Shown: positions 13,495 through 24,540 of the stretch, in pieces
Numbering within the stretch: position 1 is the stretch's first letter
Layout: the number at the start of each line of letters is the position of its first letter
From: Microvelia longipes
Lineage: Eukaryota; Arthropoda; Insecta; Hemiptera; Veliidae
Reading direction: 5' to 3'
NCBI GenBank assembly: GCA_018340805.1
Contig: JACMZG010001913.1
Span: forward strand, 27,036,099 to 27,100,098
Length of the DNA: 64,000 bases
Translations under genes and position numbers: made by a program
Notes under the pieces: model-generated
Database searches by the model: none
Told to the model about the DNA's origin: nothing
The model's input: only the letters and a program-made list of their open reading frames with translations

Positions 13495-14262
13495 TTTGCT
13501 TTTCCTTATTTATATAAATTTATGCTTATCCGTAGGTATGTAAATAGGAAAAGTATGGTGTTTGCAAAGAAATACAAAACCGAAATGTCACTGGAATTAT
13601 CCGTTTCAGGTGTGTCTTAGACTTCCTGAAAAGTTTTCACAAAATTGTCTATCTGTATGTGTGTGTGTTATCTGTTATCATCGTGCTCCTATGGTAGTTA
13701 TGCTAGAGAGTTTAAACTCTATAAACATCGGTCTATAGGTGCTGTTGCGCTATTCGAAAAAAATATGATGACGTCATTAACTTAAAATTATGACTGAAAA
13801 TTTTGAAAAAATCATAAAACGCAAAAACAATGTTGCGATTTTATCGAGATTTAGCACGCATGTAGCCATATATGAGACTAATTGTATGCTGTTTCATCTC
13901 ATTATTAGCATTAGTTCAATTTTTATCAGACGATTAATAAATAAGTTCACTAAGTTTCATTTAAATACGACAAGTATATCTATGGTTTTTGATAAATCAT
14001 ACAATTTAAGCAGCATCGAGCGAGGTCAGTGCCTGCATGGGTGACCGCTGGGAATAAAACGAAGCAGGAAATGAAAGGAATGAATATATTATCTTCATTA
14101 TTATCTTATTAGGACAAGCGATAAAAATCTGAGGACGTGTTGTAAAATGAATTTAACGACTTGCACATTTTGAGGACGAGCGAAGCGAGTCCGAAGTGAG
14201 GGGGGATGAGCGTAAGGAATACGATGTGATAAGGAAAAGTTCCGAGGTACCCCGTACACGAT
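13495..14262 (+). mobile_element. R5S repeat, near full-length reference copy with 5S rRNA-like core
   Basis: Best plus-strand copy of the commonest repeat here. It opens with a terminal hairpin: a CTTTTCCTTATTTAT arm followed by a TAGGAAAAGT arm. It continues through ATTATCCGTTTCAGGTG, a GTGTGTGT tract before TCTGTTATCATCG, and TATGCTAGAGAGTT. At 14,008-14,055 it carries AAGCAGCATCGAGCG, GGTCAGTGCC and GGGTGACCGCTGGGAA. These closely match the 3' half of eukaryotic 5S rRNA, including the box A, intermediate and box C promoter elements. It ends with GACGAGCGAAGCGAGTCCGAA, GATGTGATAAGGAAAAGTTCC and GAGGTACCCCGTAC. No target duplication or poly-A tail is obvious. It is non-coding; the ORF inside it is spurious. 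Whether it is a 5S-derived SINE or a DNA transposon that captured 5S sequence is unresolved. Confidence 0.8.
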
Positions 14263-14339
14263 TATTTATTATCTTTTTGATATCTACTTATCAAAAAGTA
14301 GTTATTTTAAATTATTAAATATAGATTATTAACTATAAC

Positions 14340-14530
14340 TTTTTCTCACTTATAACGATAAAGTATTATGTTTGCGCTGAAAAACCGGGAATTCACCCTA
14401 ATTACTCGTATCAAGACGAGGCTTCAAAGGTTTTTGAGGCCTCCTGAGTGGTTTCTACAAAGTTGTCAGTTTAAGCGTAACTGGGAGCTATGATGATAAC
14501 CGTTGCCCAAAGTGTGTTAGAAAAGGTACA
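14340..14530 (+). mobile_element. R5S repeat fragment, hairpin-end half
   Basis: Lies just after the full-length copy. It contains ATTATGTTTGCGCTG, AAAACCGGGAATTCACC, CCTCCTGAGTGGTTTC and GATGATAACCG, all part of the R5S hairpin-end half. It ends before the 5S-like core. Confidence 0.6.
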
Positions 14531-15606
14531 AAAATCAAACTTTAAACTTCCGGAATTGGGCTAACAATTCTATTCCTAAACCCAGTTTTATAAATTTCAT
14601 GAAATTTTTATACAATAAAATGACATTTTTATAATTAAAGGTATGATTTAGTTTTGTTACAGATAAAATCCTAGAGGAAGAAAATGCTTTTTTCACCCAA
14701 TGTACAACTAAAACAGCGACAAATCTGTACAAATATGATTATTAGATAACTATATTAATTAGGAAAAATATACTAATACACAAAACAAAAAGAACAAACA
14801 TAAGCCAATAAAATTAACAAAATATGTTTACTGTTTACATTAACATATTGCAATGTTTTAACAAAATGAATTAATGTAACGAATGTATATAACTAGCAAA
14901 CATTAACTCAACATGATACATGTTAAACATGACAATTTAAGGAAACAAAAAATGTACAGAATTAGGATAATGAGACATGATTTCGAACAACATAGGACGT
15001 ACATGTACACCATGAGACATAAAGGTTTGACAAATAAACATTTATAACTAACACCAATAAAATCTTTGAGCTCAAACAATGTTTTCCAATTTTTTTGTAT
15101 CAATTTTTTTATTATGAATGATTCTTTATCTTAAATTAGAGTAGAAACAATTATATGTGCCAATAAAAGATTTATAGATTTACATTAACCATTAAATTTA
15201 TTAGGTTTTATTACATGGAGCGAATTAGGTTACGAAAATAATTTGAGAAGGACGAAGAGAGCGATGAGCCACTTAAATGGTTTGCGAGAAATTGAACTGG
15301 ATTTTCTTCTTGAGATGGCCGCCATTTTATCACCTAAAACATATCAAAATTATTAATATAAATACAGTTTCTCTTTGATGCATAATAATAAAATGACCAG
15401 TTTGTGCATGGAATTCGCAAATTTCCTGTCCTGAAAAAAATCGCTAATAATATGTAAAAAAAAAAATCGCTAATAATATGTATGTCATGGCGGGAGCCGA
15501 AGTTGGGAGAGTGTCAGAAACACGCTAAAGAAGTTTCTAAACAAATAAATGTACGTTTTGTAAAACTTTTTACAATATATACTTATGAATATTTTTAAAG
15601 TAAGAC
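14531..15606. other. Unassigned AT-rich DNA
   Basis: Includes a local direct repeat AAATCGCTAATAATATGTA at about 15,437 and 15,464. Otherwise nothing recognised. Confidence 0.5.
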
Positions 15607-16472
15607 ACATTTTTAGGACACCTTCTTTCGAAAGACGGCATTGAACAATTACCTGACAAAGTTCAAGCATTAACTAACTTTAAAAAACCAGTAACGGTTG
15701 ATGAATTAAGACGCTTCTTAGCTATGCTTAATTTTTATTGTTGGTTCTTGCAAAACATAGCCAAATTTCAAGTCCCCAAATATATATATTTGAAAAGAAG
15801 TAAAAAAATGCGACCGAATAAAAATTAAATGGACACTCGAATTGAATGCTGCTTTCAAAACGTGTAAAAGCGAACTGGCGAAAAAAACGCTATTAGCACA
15901 CCCCAAACCAGGCGTGCAACTTTCATTAGTGGTAAATGCCTGTAATGTAGCTAATTAGATACCTCTAATGTAGTGATTTTATAGCTAAAGCCGCTATAAA
16001 ATCACACGGTACTGAGCGTTGAGTTGAAATGTTGCCAATAGTCGTTATAGGACTTTGATCAGCCTTAAGAGACGATAATACGGCGTCGCCTGCAGTGACA
16101 AACACTGGTACACCACTTAGGCTACCGGCAAAGTTTTTCTATAAAAGTGATACGGTGGTTAATGGAGATGAATTACGAGAAACCCTCAGGAAAATGGTGA
16201 GAAAATTGCGACCCGTAAAAACAAAATTCAAGTGGAATGATCAAATATTCGTAAGCGGAGGCCTAAAAACCTGTACATACGTCTTATTAAGAAATAATGC
16301 TGTTCGTGGTCCACTAGATTTTCCTTACCAAGGTCCATACGAAGTGCTACACCGAAAGGACAAAGTGTTCAAGGTTAATATTAACGGTAAACCTCAAAAC
16401 GTTTCAGTCAACAGACTGAAGCCTGCCTACGGTGTTGCAGGTATCGCAGATGCTGGAATGGGAGTACTGTAG
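15607..16472 (+). mobile_element. Internally deleted Ty3/gypsy retrotransposon pol remnant
   Basis: First segment (15,610-15,780) reads FLGHLLSKDGIEQLPDKVQA and later ELRRFLAMLNFYCWFLQNIA, the RT-to-RNase H connection of Ty3/gypsy pol. After a frameshift, 15,824-15,958 reads IKWTLELNAAFKTCKSELAK then TLLAHPKPGVQLSLVVNAC. This is the start of RNase H, with the usual catalytic TDAS replaced by VNAC. At 16,095-16,472 an open frame gives GTPLRLPAKFF, then TCTYVLLRNNAVRGPLDFPY and PQNVSVNRLKPAY, the integrase C-terminal tail. Most of RNase H and the integrase catalytic core are missing, so the element is dead. Flanking LTRs were not delimited. Confidence 0.85.
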
Positions 16473-17257
16473 CGGTGTCAAGATGTCAAGATTGACAATT
16501 TTACTTTTAGTTTTAATTTAATAATTATTGTTCATTTTTGTGAGTTGTCAAAAATATAGTTATTCCTATTTCTTCAATCTAAGAACTTGCACAACCCTTT
16601 GATCCCATAAAATTGTATTCTTAAAAATGATTTAGCTGTCACTCCCTGAAAACGCAATAGCTTGAGCTAAACGAAAGTGTATCGAGATTTATTTTTATAG
16701 TTGTAAAATTATATAAATAGAAGTAGAAATTATATAATTATAAATAGAATATGCTTGAAAAGAAATAATCTATGACAATAATACTATCTCAAAATAATAA
16801 ATATGCATATATATTAATAATTAATTATTATTGTCAGCACTAGAATTGTACTGGGTATGCTGGACCTTAGTAAAGCCATCACTTTACTTAAACCTTCTTC
16901 TAACGTAGCATTTGTCTATCGACTTGTATTAACTTTATTCAAAAAGAAAAGGGCCAAGACAATGATAAAGTTTTCTTTTCCCAACTGTTCCCAAGTATCC
17001 CTTTTTGTTGATGTAGTGTCCCCAGGGCCTTTTCCCTTTCCTCTACGTTGTGTACTTTTAACATTCATAATAAAGCCACTTTGTTACGATATTCCAGTTC
17101 TCGTGTGCATACATATTTTATAATGCTCCCTGAATTTAATTTTGCAAGACTCGAAACATGATGATTTGATTTCACATATGACTAACGTACCATTGCAACT
17201 TGTAACTTTCCAATTCATAACACAGGATAGATATGTTTAATGTTTTCGAAAATAGAA
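16473..17257. other. Gypsy 3' flank and unassigned DNA
   Basis: The first 200 or so bases may include gypsy 3' LTR sequence, but no partner LTR was found. The ORF at 16,857-17,123 has no known domain. Confidence 0.4.
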
Positions 17258-17356
17258 AATTAGGGTACGGGATATCTCTAAACTTCCCTTACCTTTTATT
17301 CAAAGTGCTACGCTTATCCCTACATCTAAGGACTCGCTTCGCTAGTCCTTAGATAG
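17258..17356 (-). mobile_element. R5S repeat fragment, terminal CpG-rich end only
   Basis: TTAGGGTACGGGATATCTCT, then GCTACGCTTATCC and GGACTCGCTTCGCTAGTCC. This is the family end opposite the hairpin, in reverse orientation. Confidence 0.6.
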
Positions 17357-17761
17357 AGAAATCACTTCATTGAAAGTGCTAGTTAAAGAGGCACAGGAAA
17401 AAATATCACTTCTGGAAAATGTAGACATTGTAATGCATAAATATTCCAAAAAAGCTCCTCAGTTCATATATATGAAGTAATGTTTGTTGTCTAGACTCTT
17501 TTGGCCTCCAATCTAAGTAATAGCAAGGCGTGTATTCATTTAAACTGTATCCCTCACGTTCGAGTCGTCTCCATATTTGACATTTATATTAGCTTCATAT
17601 GATTCTGCTATTCAAGTATGTTTCAGGATCATGAGTTAAAACATAACAAGATATAGCAATATAGCAATAGTAAAATTGTTACTTATTCAACAGATGCTCC
17701 AGTAAATTATTCTATCAATATTATTTCACCTACCTAATAAATAATTTATAAATAAATTGCG

Positions 17762-17762
<1 letters not shown>

Positions 17763-17830
<68 letters not shown>

Positions 17831-17833
17831 ATA
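17763..17833. repeat. TA microsatellite
   Basis: Almost pure (TA)n, one TT interruption near the end. Confidence 0.95.
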
Positions 17834-18409
17834 ATACTTTATAAGCGCCCCATTAGTTATGAGTATCGAAGGAGTTATCTTTACACCTTATTTAGTGTAT
17901 AAGTAATACTACTAGAGTTTCTTGCTTTAAAGCTTAGTCTAAGGAGGAGCAATACTACTAGACGTTTTTGCCTTAAAAAAAGGTAGACTCATTGGAAATG
18001 AGTCAATTAATGCAAATCGTTCTACAAACACTTATTTGTTGTTTCTTTGGTTGGCATCTTCACAGTCCATGACATATTTTTCGGCTATAGCTGATGTAAT
18101 AATTTCTTAGTTGATAACTATCAAGGATAAATTTTGATAATTGACTTCTCCAGAGTCCATATATGTAAGTCGTTTTTCCGATACTCTGTATCATTTTAAA
18201 ATACTGAGTCTACTTTTGTCAGTTGGAACTACTAGAAAAGAAGCACCTCTTAATTTCCTCATTCTATAGGATTTTATTGCTTGAACAGTTTCACAATTCT
18301 CGTGCACTTCTAACGACAAATAAAGAGTGCTATTGAGAATCATTTTACCAAGATATCAAGTACACCAGGTTTGATTTATTAAAAATAATAAGCACTTATC
18401 ATTATACCT

Positions 18410-18645
18410 TTCACCAGTTACTACCGTAGGTATATAAAAAGGGCATTGTGTTCGCCCTAATAAACCAAAACCAAGATATTAAATATTTATTCGTTACGGG
18501 CACATTCTCGTTCCAAGTAGTTCATCATACTGTCTGTGTGCTAAAGTGTGAGCATGTATTAATGAGTGTTTAGGTAACGCATAACTTCCTCTGTGTTTAT
18601 GATAGAGTGTTGGAACTAGGCACAAAATCACACAACATTGATGGA
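18410..18645 (+). mobile_element. R5S-related repeat, divergent subfamily
   Basis: Starts CTACCGTAGGTATATAAAAA and GGGCATTGTGTTCGCC, with AAACCAAAACC, CATACTGTCTGTGTGC and GATAGAGTGTTGGAAC. It pairs with the 5.69 kb copy as a subfamily. It stops just before LINE sequence begins at about 18.7 kb. Confidence 0.55.
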
Positions 18646-18689
18646 GTAAATATTAAGATATTAAGGGTAAAATTAGCTTACTACAGATT

Positions 18690-19690
18690 AGACCAGACAT
18701 GAATGAATTTCTTGATATCATATTTACAAGGCAAGCAACAATACATAGACATAGGAGGCTCCTGCTCAACGTTACAAAGGATAATACACGGTGTTAGACA
18801 AGGATCTATTATTATTATTATTAATATAATAATTATATAATAATAGGATCTATATCAAGACCTATATTATTTCTGCTGATGATAATATTCTATATTCTAT
18901 AAGCTGATGATTATAGGGTATTTTTTCATCCAAGACTCAATCCGACTTGCTTGAGCTACAGTCAATAGCTCTTAATATTTTGAATTACTGGTGTAAAGCC
19001 AATAAGGTAAAACTTAATAACAATAGAACCGTAAATATTAGATTTAATTTAAAAGAAAACACATTAAACTCTTTTAAATTTTTAAGCATCTATATTAAAA
19101 ACAATATCATAGGAACCTCATATTGAAAAGATTAAGCACAAGCATTTATATTTCCAAGAAAGTTTTAAGCTCCCTCTCCAAATTTCTCTTAAAATTGATT
19201 ATTTTGCACATTATCTAGTTTAATAATTTATGGCACAATGATTTGGGGAGCTTCACTTCATGCGAGTGGACTATTTATTCACCAAAAGAAAATACAACGG
19301 TTTATCTTAAATCCACCCCAAAAAACATCTTATAATAAAAATTCAGACTCATGATATTCTATCCATACTTTTCCTTATTTATATCGTAGGTATATAGGAA
19401 ATGTATTGAGTTTGCAAAAATATCCGAAACCGGGATGTCACCGGAGTTATCCGTATAAGGTGTTTTCACAAAGTTGGTTTTGACAATTGAATTCCAGCAG
19501 GGCTAAAGCTGTACAACTTACTTCCTGAAAATATAAACCTTTGAAGAGAAAAGATTTGACAAATTAGTAAAAATTAGTCTTTTAAAAAATCCCTTGTACA
19601 CTGTGAAAGAATTTCAATTCATAAACTTTTAATTTTAATAAATAATATTTTGTTTTGACTTTTTACAATTTACAGAAACGTATATTATGT
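18690..19690 (+). mobile_element. LINE reverse-transcriptase remnant, interrupted by an R5S copy
   Basis: Frame-broken non-LTR ORF2. About 18,708-18,810 reads SYLQGKQQYIDIGG then IIHGVRQGSI, equivalent to the RT motif GVPQGS. About 19,120-19,380 reads HRNLILKRLSTSIYISKKVL and IQRFIL-like pieces, the post-RT thumb region. After the R5S insertion (19,363-19,482), 19,495-19,676 reads GLKLYNLLPENI, then after a frameshift KRFDKLVKISLLKNPLYTV and KEFQF, the usual ORF2 C-terminal end. A TTATTATTA expansion lies at 18,811-18,845. Many stops; not functional. Confidence 0.8.
19363..19482 (+). mobile_element. R5S repeat fragment inside a LINE
   Basis: TACTTTTCCTTATTTATATC hairpin, then GTAGGTATATAGGAAATG, ACCGGGATGTCACCGG and GTTATCCGTATAAGGTG. 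It lies between two parts of LINE coding sequence, so it interrupts that element. Confidence 0.65.
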
Positions 19691-21362
19691 AAAATAAAGG
19701 ATTTATTCATTTAAATTTATCGGTCTCATTTCTAATATTTTGCTAGAAATCAGAGTGTTTGTTTAGAACTAGAATTGGGTTGATCTAATAACCAAAAAAG
19801 TTTTAAGCACTAGACTTAGACCACTATTTAATTTACTTACGTTTTTTACAACTTTTGTTGTCAACGTTTGTTGACAACTTTATGACTTATGGTTTCCCAA
19901 ACATATTTTTTTTAAACTTATTTTTTTTCTCTAACTTTATGAATAATGATCCGATATGGATATTGTCTACAGCTATACTTATTATTTAATCCCCCCCCCC
20001 AATATACAAACTTAAAAGGTATCTTGCTATTTGACATTTTAAAGCTATGCTCTAAAACCATTTTTTTATTATGATTCATTGTTCTTAGGTAACGATAAAG
20101 GGCTGAAACACGACTCGTAATTTCAAGATATACCATTTTTATAAGAACAAACTCACCTGGTTATGAAAACGCAATTTTCATCCGATTTTCCTCCGTGAAC
20201 TTTTTGCACATTGAGGTCATATAGAATATGAAGAAATATTCAGGAAATTTGTTTTTATGTTACAACTGAAGAAAAATGTCCGATTTGATCCAGGTTCACG
20301 CTTCTTCTTTTTTTTAGAGCTCATGCAAATAAGAAAAACTTCTTTATACCTAACTCCAAAAACAAAGAAGTTAGCTTCAGATAGAGTAGAGGAAGCCCGC
20401 AATACAACTATAAATAGGATTTTTCGTAAAAACTGTTTTTGGCCTAGAAAGTCCCCTGAAGATTGCAACATGATATATGTTTTAGTTTCTGAGAAATAGA
20501 TCGACGGAAACCCTGTATGTTGTTCATATATCATGTAGTTCTTAAAACAGGTATATTTTTATGAATTTCCCCTGTTTCGTTAAATAGTTAAAACACTATA
20601 GTAAATAAATCAGTTACATAATAAAAAACACAAAATTAAAATATGTTAGGACTTAAAAGCAAACTTGTATAAATAATACACTAAACTATCCGTTTAATGC
20701 TACCATTAAAGTAAGTTTGGTAAAACTGCAAAACTTGATCCAAGTTTACAACTGACAACCAGTTTATGAAGTTCCGCTCGAGTTGTGCTGACTTTAGGAA
20801 CACGTAACAAAGTTGCAAACGTTTCCTTTTTACAGTGAAGAACATAACTAGTAGCGTAACTAGTAAAGAAACATCGGTAATGAACGAAACTTGGAAAACT
20901 ACTTGAAGATAAACTTTTAGATTGAGTTTTAATAGCATTAATCCTTAACTTAGAACAGGTAATATAAATCATTAAGATTTATTTAAATAGAGTTGTAGAA
21001 AGACGAGTAATATACAGAGTGTATATCTAAGCATAGACTTCCAAGCATAGCCTAAAGGCTCTCTGTATCTATATAGATAGATACGGTGTAGTAAAGGACT
21101 GTGCTTACCCCCAAAGTACGGCCAGGTCAGATAAAAACATTATGCATCCAAGTAGGCTCAAAAGTCTTAAAATAAGTAACACATATTCGATAAAATAGAC
21201 TTATTATATGGCCCTTCACAAAAAAAGGAATACATAATTTTTTTAATTTCATGTCTATCATAGCCTTTTTATTAATTTTTACTTTTTTCCTAAGAACCAA
21301 AATATTTGACTTTTCACTTCAGGTAGAACTAGGGGTTGGATTGCACATACTTTAATTAAATT
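19691..21362. other. Unassigned DNA
   Basis: 20,150-20,520 is open on both strands for over 80 codons and slightly less AT-rich (CCAGGTTCACGC, GAAACCCTGTATG). It looks like part of a dispersed repeat, with no partner in this window. A C10 run lies at about 19,991. Confidence 0.4.
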
Positions 21363-21420
21363 TTATACAAATAAAAATAGGTTAATTACACAAAATTCCT
21401 TTATTGTTTAATATATAATA

Positions 21421-21457
21421 ACTAAGCTTTCGACTAAAAATTAGTCATCATCAGAGT
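21421..21457 (-). ncRNA. Hammerhead-like motif, left arm
   Basis: Minus strand reads ACT, CTGATGA, T, a GACTAA/TTAGTC 6-bp stem with TTT loop, GAAA, GCT, T, AGT. The boxes are correct, but one extra U sits between CTGATGA and helix II, and helix I is only ACT/AGT. Confidence 0.45.
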
Positions 21458-22057
21458 TTAAAAAATATAAAATATAAAATAAAAATACAATTTTACGAAC
21501 TACTTCATATTGCACCTTGGTATGGTTTGGTAAGCTATGTTTAAAAAAAACCGTTAAAAACTGTTCCATTGAAGAACTTAAAAAAATCAGTGTTACCAAT
21601 AATTTTAGTTGAAAAACAATATTTTAAAGTATATTAAGATTTTCTAGATTTAAGAGTTCCATATTAAATTTTTCGTTCGATTACGGCACCGGAGGTCCGG
21701 GGTTCGCAGCCCTGGCTATGCTCTAAGATTTTATGAATAGTATTTGTATTAAAAAGATTTCGCCAACTTTAATTAATTCTTAGAGTGTAGTAGATGCTAC
21801 CCACCTGAGGTGGTTCCTGCAGGGTGAATACCCTGATGGGCCGAAAGGCCCTAAAACGGCCATTTATTTATTTATTTATTAAATTTGAGTAAATGGAGCT
21901 TAATTTTTCTACATCTTTTTTAAAATTAACATTATTATTAAATTTGACTATATTTATCATTTCTTTAACTTTCCTTTTTTAACATAGCTTACCAAATCAT
22001 ACCAAGGTGCAATATGAAGTAGTTTGTAAAATTTTATTTTTATTTTATATTTTTTAA

Positions 22058-22094
22058 ACTCTGATGATGACTAATTTTTAGTCGAAAGCTTAGT
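22058..22094 (+). ncRNA. Hammerhead-like motif, right arm
   Basis: Same motif as the left arm on the plus strand: CTGATGA (22,061-22,067), helix II 22,069-22,083, GAAA (22,084-22,087), AGCT and AGT. Both arms keep every core base although their flanks have diverged. Confidence 0.45.
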
Positions 22095-22150
22095 AATTAT
22101 ATATTAAACAATAAAGGACTTTTGTGTAATTAAACTGTTTTTATTTATAA

Positions 22151-24382
22151 TATATTTTTTATAAGTCCACAAAAAGAAACTTTTTAAATTTGATACGTTA
22201 TTCGAAAAACCTAAGGTATATTTAGAACAAATCAACCACTTCCATAAAAGTGATGATTTTACTATGTTAAAATTAACATTTAATAAGCAATTAAGCTTAG
22301 TTAACTTCATTCGACTACCAATCAACAAATTAAAGTCCATTATGTTGTACTATTCCAACATATATTATAACTGAGTCGAGTTTTATAGCTAAAAGCTCTC
22401 ATTTTATTGCATACTTTGTTATTAATGATTAAACGAACAATTAGTCACACAGTCGAAAATCTGAAATGCATTTGTTTATATTTTCACGAGAGAGATGTCA
22501 TTTTCTATAAAATTATTTTGTTCATTAGTCATATGGAAAATGTTTATGTGGGTTTATGAATAGTTTTAAAATATAGGGTCAGTTTATATTGTACGGATCT
22601 TTGAGAAATTGTTCTGCTAAGCGTATAAATTAATCAAAATTCAATAAAGGGTGTAATATCAATACATCTGCAAAATATGATTCGGTACAGTTATTTCATT
22701 CGGTATTGAAACAATGTAAACCTTGCAATAAATGTTCATCTACTGAGAAAATCACTGCGTGTCTTAATATTTATTAACTTAATATCTATCCATTTCAAGG
22801 AAAATGATTCAGCTTAACTGGTGAAATTTAAGATAACTTGTTTTAATAATAATCTAACAAGTTAAATAAATTAATACAACAAAATAAATTAAATGATTTT
22901 AAATGCAAAGCTTATCTTGTTTCTTCTTTAATGAAAATACTAAGAAATAAATCTATTATTCTTAGAGCAACGCCATAATTATTAAATAAATAAATATTTA
23001 TTTAGGACTGTAGTTTTCATTAATCATATTTTTATATGTTATACAGAACATCAGTCTGAGACATCAACCCTTTTATAAAAAAAAGTAGTCAAAATTGTTT
23101 TGAAAAAAAACAGGGAAAAGACGAATCAATAAGTCGGCCGCAATAAGTAATACTTTGAAGTACATTTTCAGCCTAAGAAAAATCATAGAACGACAGCATA
23201 TCTTAAAGGGGTTATTTTCATTACGAGTCAACCGTTGTCAATAACATTAACATATTGAGAGTACTTAGATGGTAATTAAAAAAAAGTGTAGCTCGGTTTT
23301 AGAAACAACATAAACATTTGCGTGACAGGTATTCTTATAATTATTTTAAAAATGTCTTACTTATTTATATGTTTGAAGATAGATTGATAGTGAACTACAC
23401 AGCTGTGACATGTAATTAGTACTTCACGAAATTGATCAAAATTGGTCAATTTTTCCAGCAGTTTAAAAAACACTCTAATATTGTGCTATTTGGCCGTCTA
23501 ATGAAGAACTCACCAACGTTCGTATCATAATAATTAAAAACATAAGTTAGATGGCGACATAATTTCGTCCTGCCTCTTCCAGTAATCCCATGTTATACGC
23601 TTTTAGTTCCTGGAATATTTAATTCTCGAAAATCCAAATAGTATATAATTTAAAAAAACACCTTAATAAATAATTACGACTTTTTTCATTCCAAACTTAA
23701 TGACCTCTATATTTTTTATGACCGTTTTATCTCTTTTTTAAACCAAAAACAAAATTAAAACTCCTTTAAAAAGGCATTTATCAAAGTTAGTAATGAAGTA
23801 AACGTTTTTTCTTAATATTTTTCCAACGCATTTTTTACTTGTATTTTAAAATTGTATTCATTTTACTCTCAGTGTAAACAATAACACTTAGAAAAAAAGA
23901 AGAAAAAACAAATAAATAAAGAAGGCATTAGTATAAATTAAAAATGGGAGCTTAACATGACGATCGGGACATCGGTACAGTCACAGCGGTAATTACCACC
24001 TTACTGCCTTATCTTTCTATTGACACAGCGTTAAAAATATCCTCATTTATTTTTATGTTTAATCTTTTTTTTTATAAAATAAAAATGGAAGTTAATAATT
24101 TATAATATATTTCCATCTTAACTTTTACGTATAGCTACCATCTCCCATTTTTTTAAATGGAGAGATAATTAAAAACAACTTAGTCCTTAATTAAAGGACC
24201 ATAACAAAATAAAATACAAATGGAAAAAGAGTTAAAATAAAGAAAAAAAAATGCGGCTAAAAATAATTATTAAAGCGGCACTTCAAAATTATATGGATAT
24301 AAAGTCTTTGACAAAATTTGGTAATGAAATGGTTCGTAGTACAGGTGGCAACGAAAGTAAACTAAATATTTACAATAAAATG
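22151..24382. other. Unassigned AT-rich DNA, dpr-like gene downstream side
   Basis: Could hold the missing C-terminal dpr-like exon or lie in its intron. I found no phase-1 acceptor followed by a DPR tail. Confidence 0.45.
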
Positions 24383-24475
24383 AGGTACAGGGTAACTCGA
24401 ACTTTTTTCTTATCTCATCGGATCACTACGCTTATCCTTTTCACTTTGGACTCAAAGTGAGAAGGATTTATGAGC
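24383..24475 (-). mobile_element. R5S repeat fragment, terminal end only
   Basis: GAGGTACAGGGTAACTCGAA, then CTTATCTCATCGGATC and ACTACGCTTATCC, matching the family end in reverse orientation. The nearby plus-strand ORF (24,251-24,460) runs into it and is not a gene. Confidence 0.6.
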
Positions 24476-24540
24476 TGAGTATATAAATATGAGTATTTAG
24501 TACATGAGTAGGGAGAAATATATCCTAAGAATTCGTTACC

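Larger units (their letters stand above)
21363..22150. mobile_element. Inverted-repeat element with a hammerhead-like motif in each arm
   Basis: Arms at 21,363-21,548 and 21,975-22,150 are near-perfect inverted copies (for example ACCTTGGTATGG facing CCATACCAAGGT-type sequence). The interior holds CACCTGAGGTGGTTCC, GGGCCGAAAGGCCC and a TTTATTTATTTATT run, and no coding. Each arm contains CTCTGATGATGAC ... TTAGTCGAAAGC pointing outward. It may be a solo pair of inverted Penelope pseudo-LTRs, or a retrozyme-like or fold-back element. Confidence 0.7.

Noticed and set aside
14008..14055. A 5S rRNA gene
   Set aside because: Only the 3'-half region resembles 5S. The stretch is embedded in a dispersed repeat with diverged copies, so it is not a functional gene.
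20217..20534. Overlapping 105- and 80-codon ORFs as genes
   Set aside because: Both strands are open over the same stretch, no domain is recognisable and no splice or start signals support either.
20681..20972. Minus ORFs with a hydrophobic stretch (VSLLVTLLVMFF) as the dpr-like C-terminal exon
   Set aside because: Position and hydrophobicity are tempting, but there is no clear phase-1 acceptor and no DPR tail motif before the hydrophobic run.
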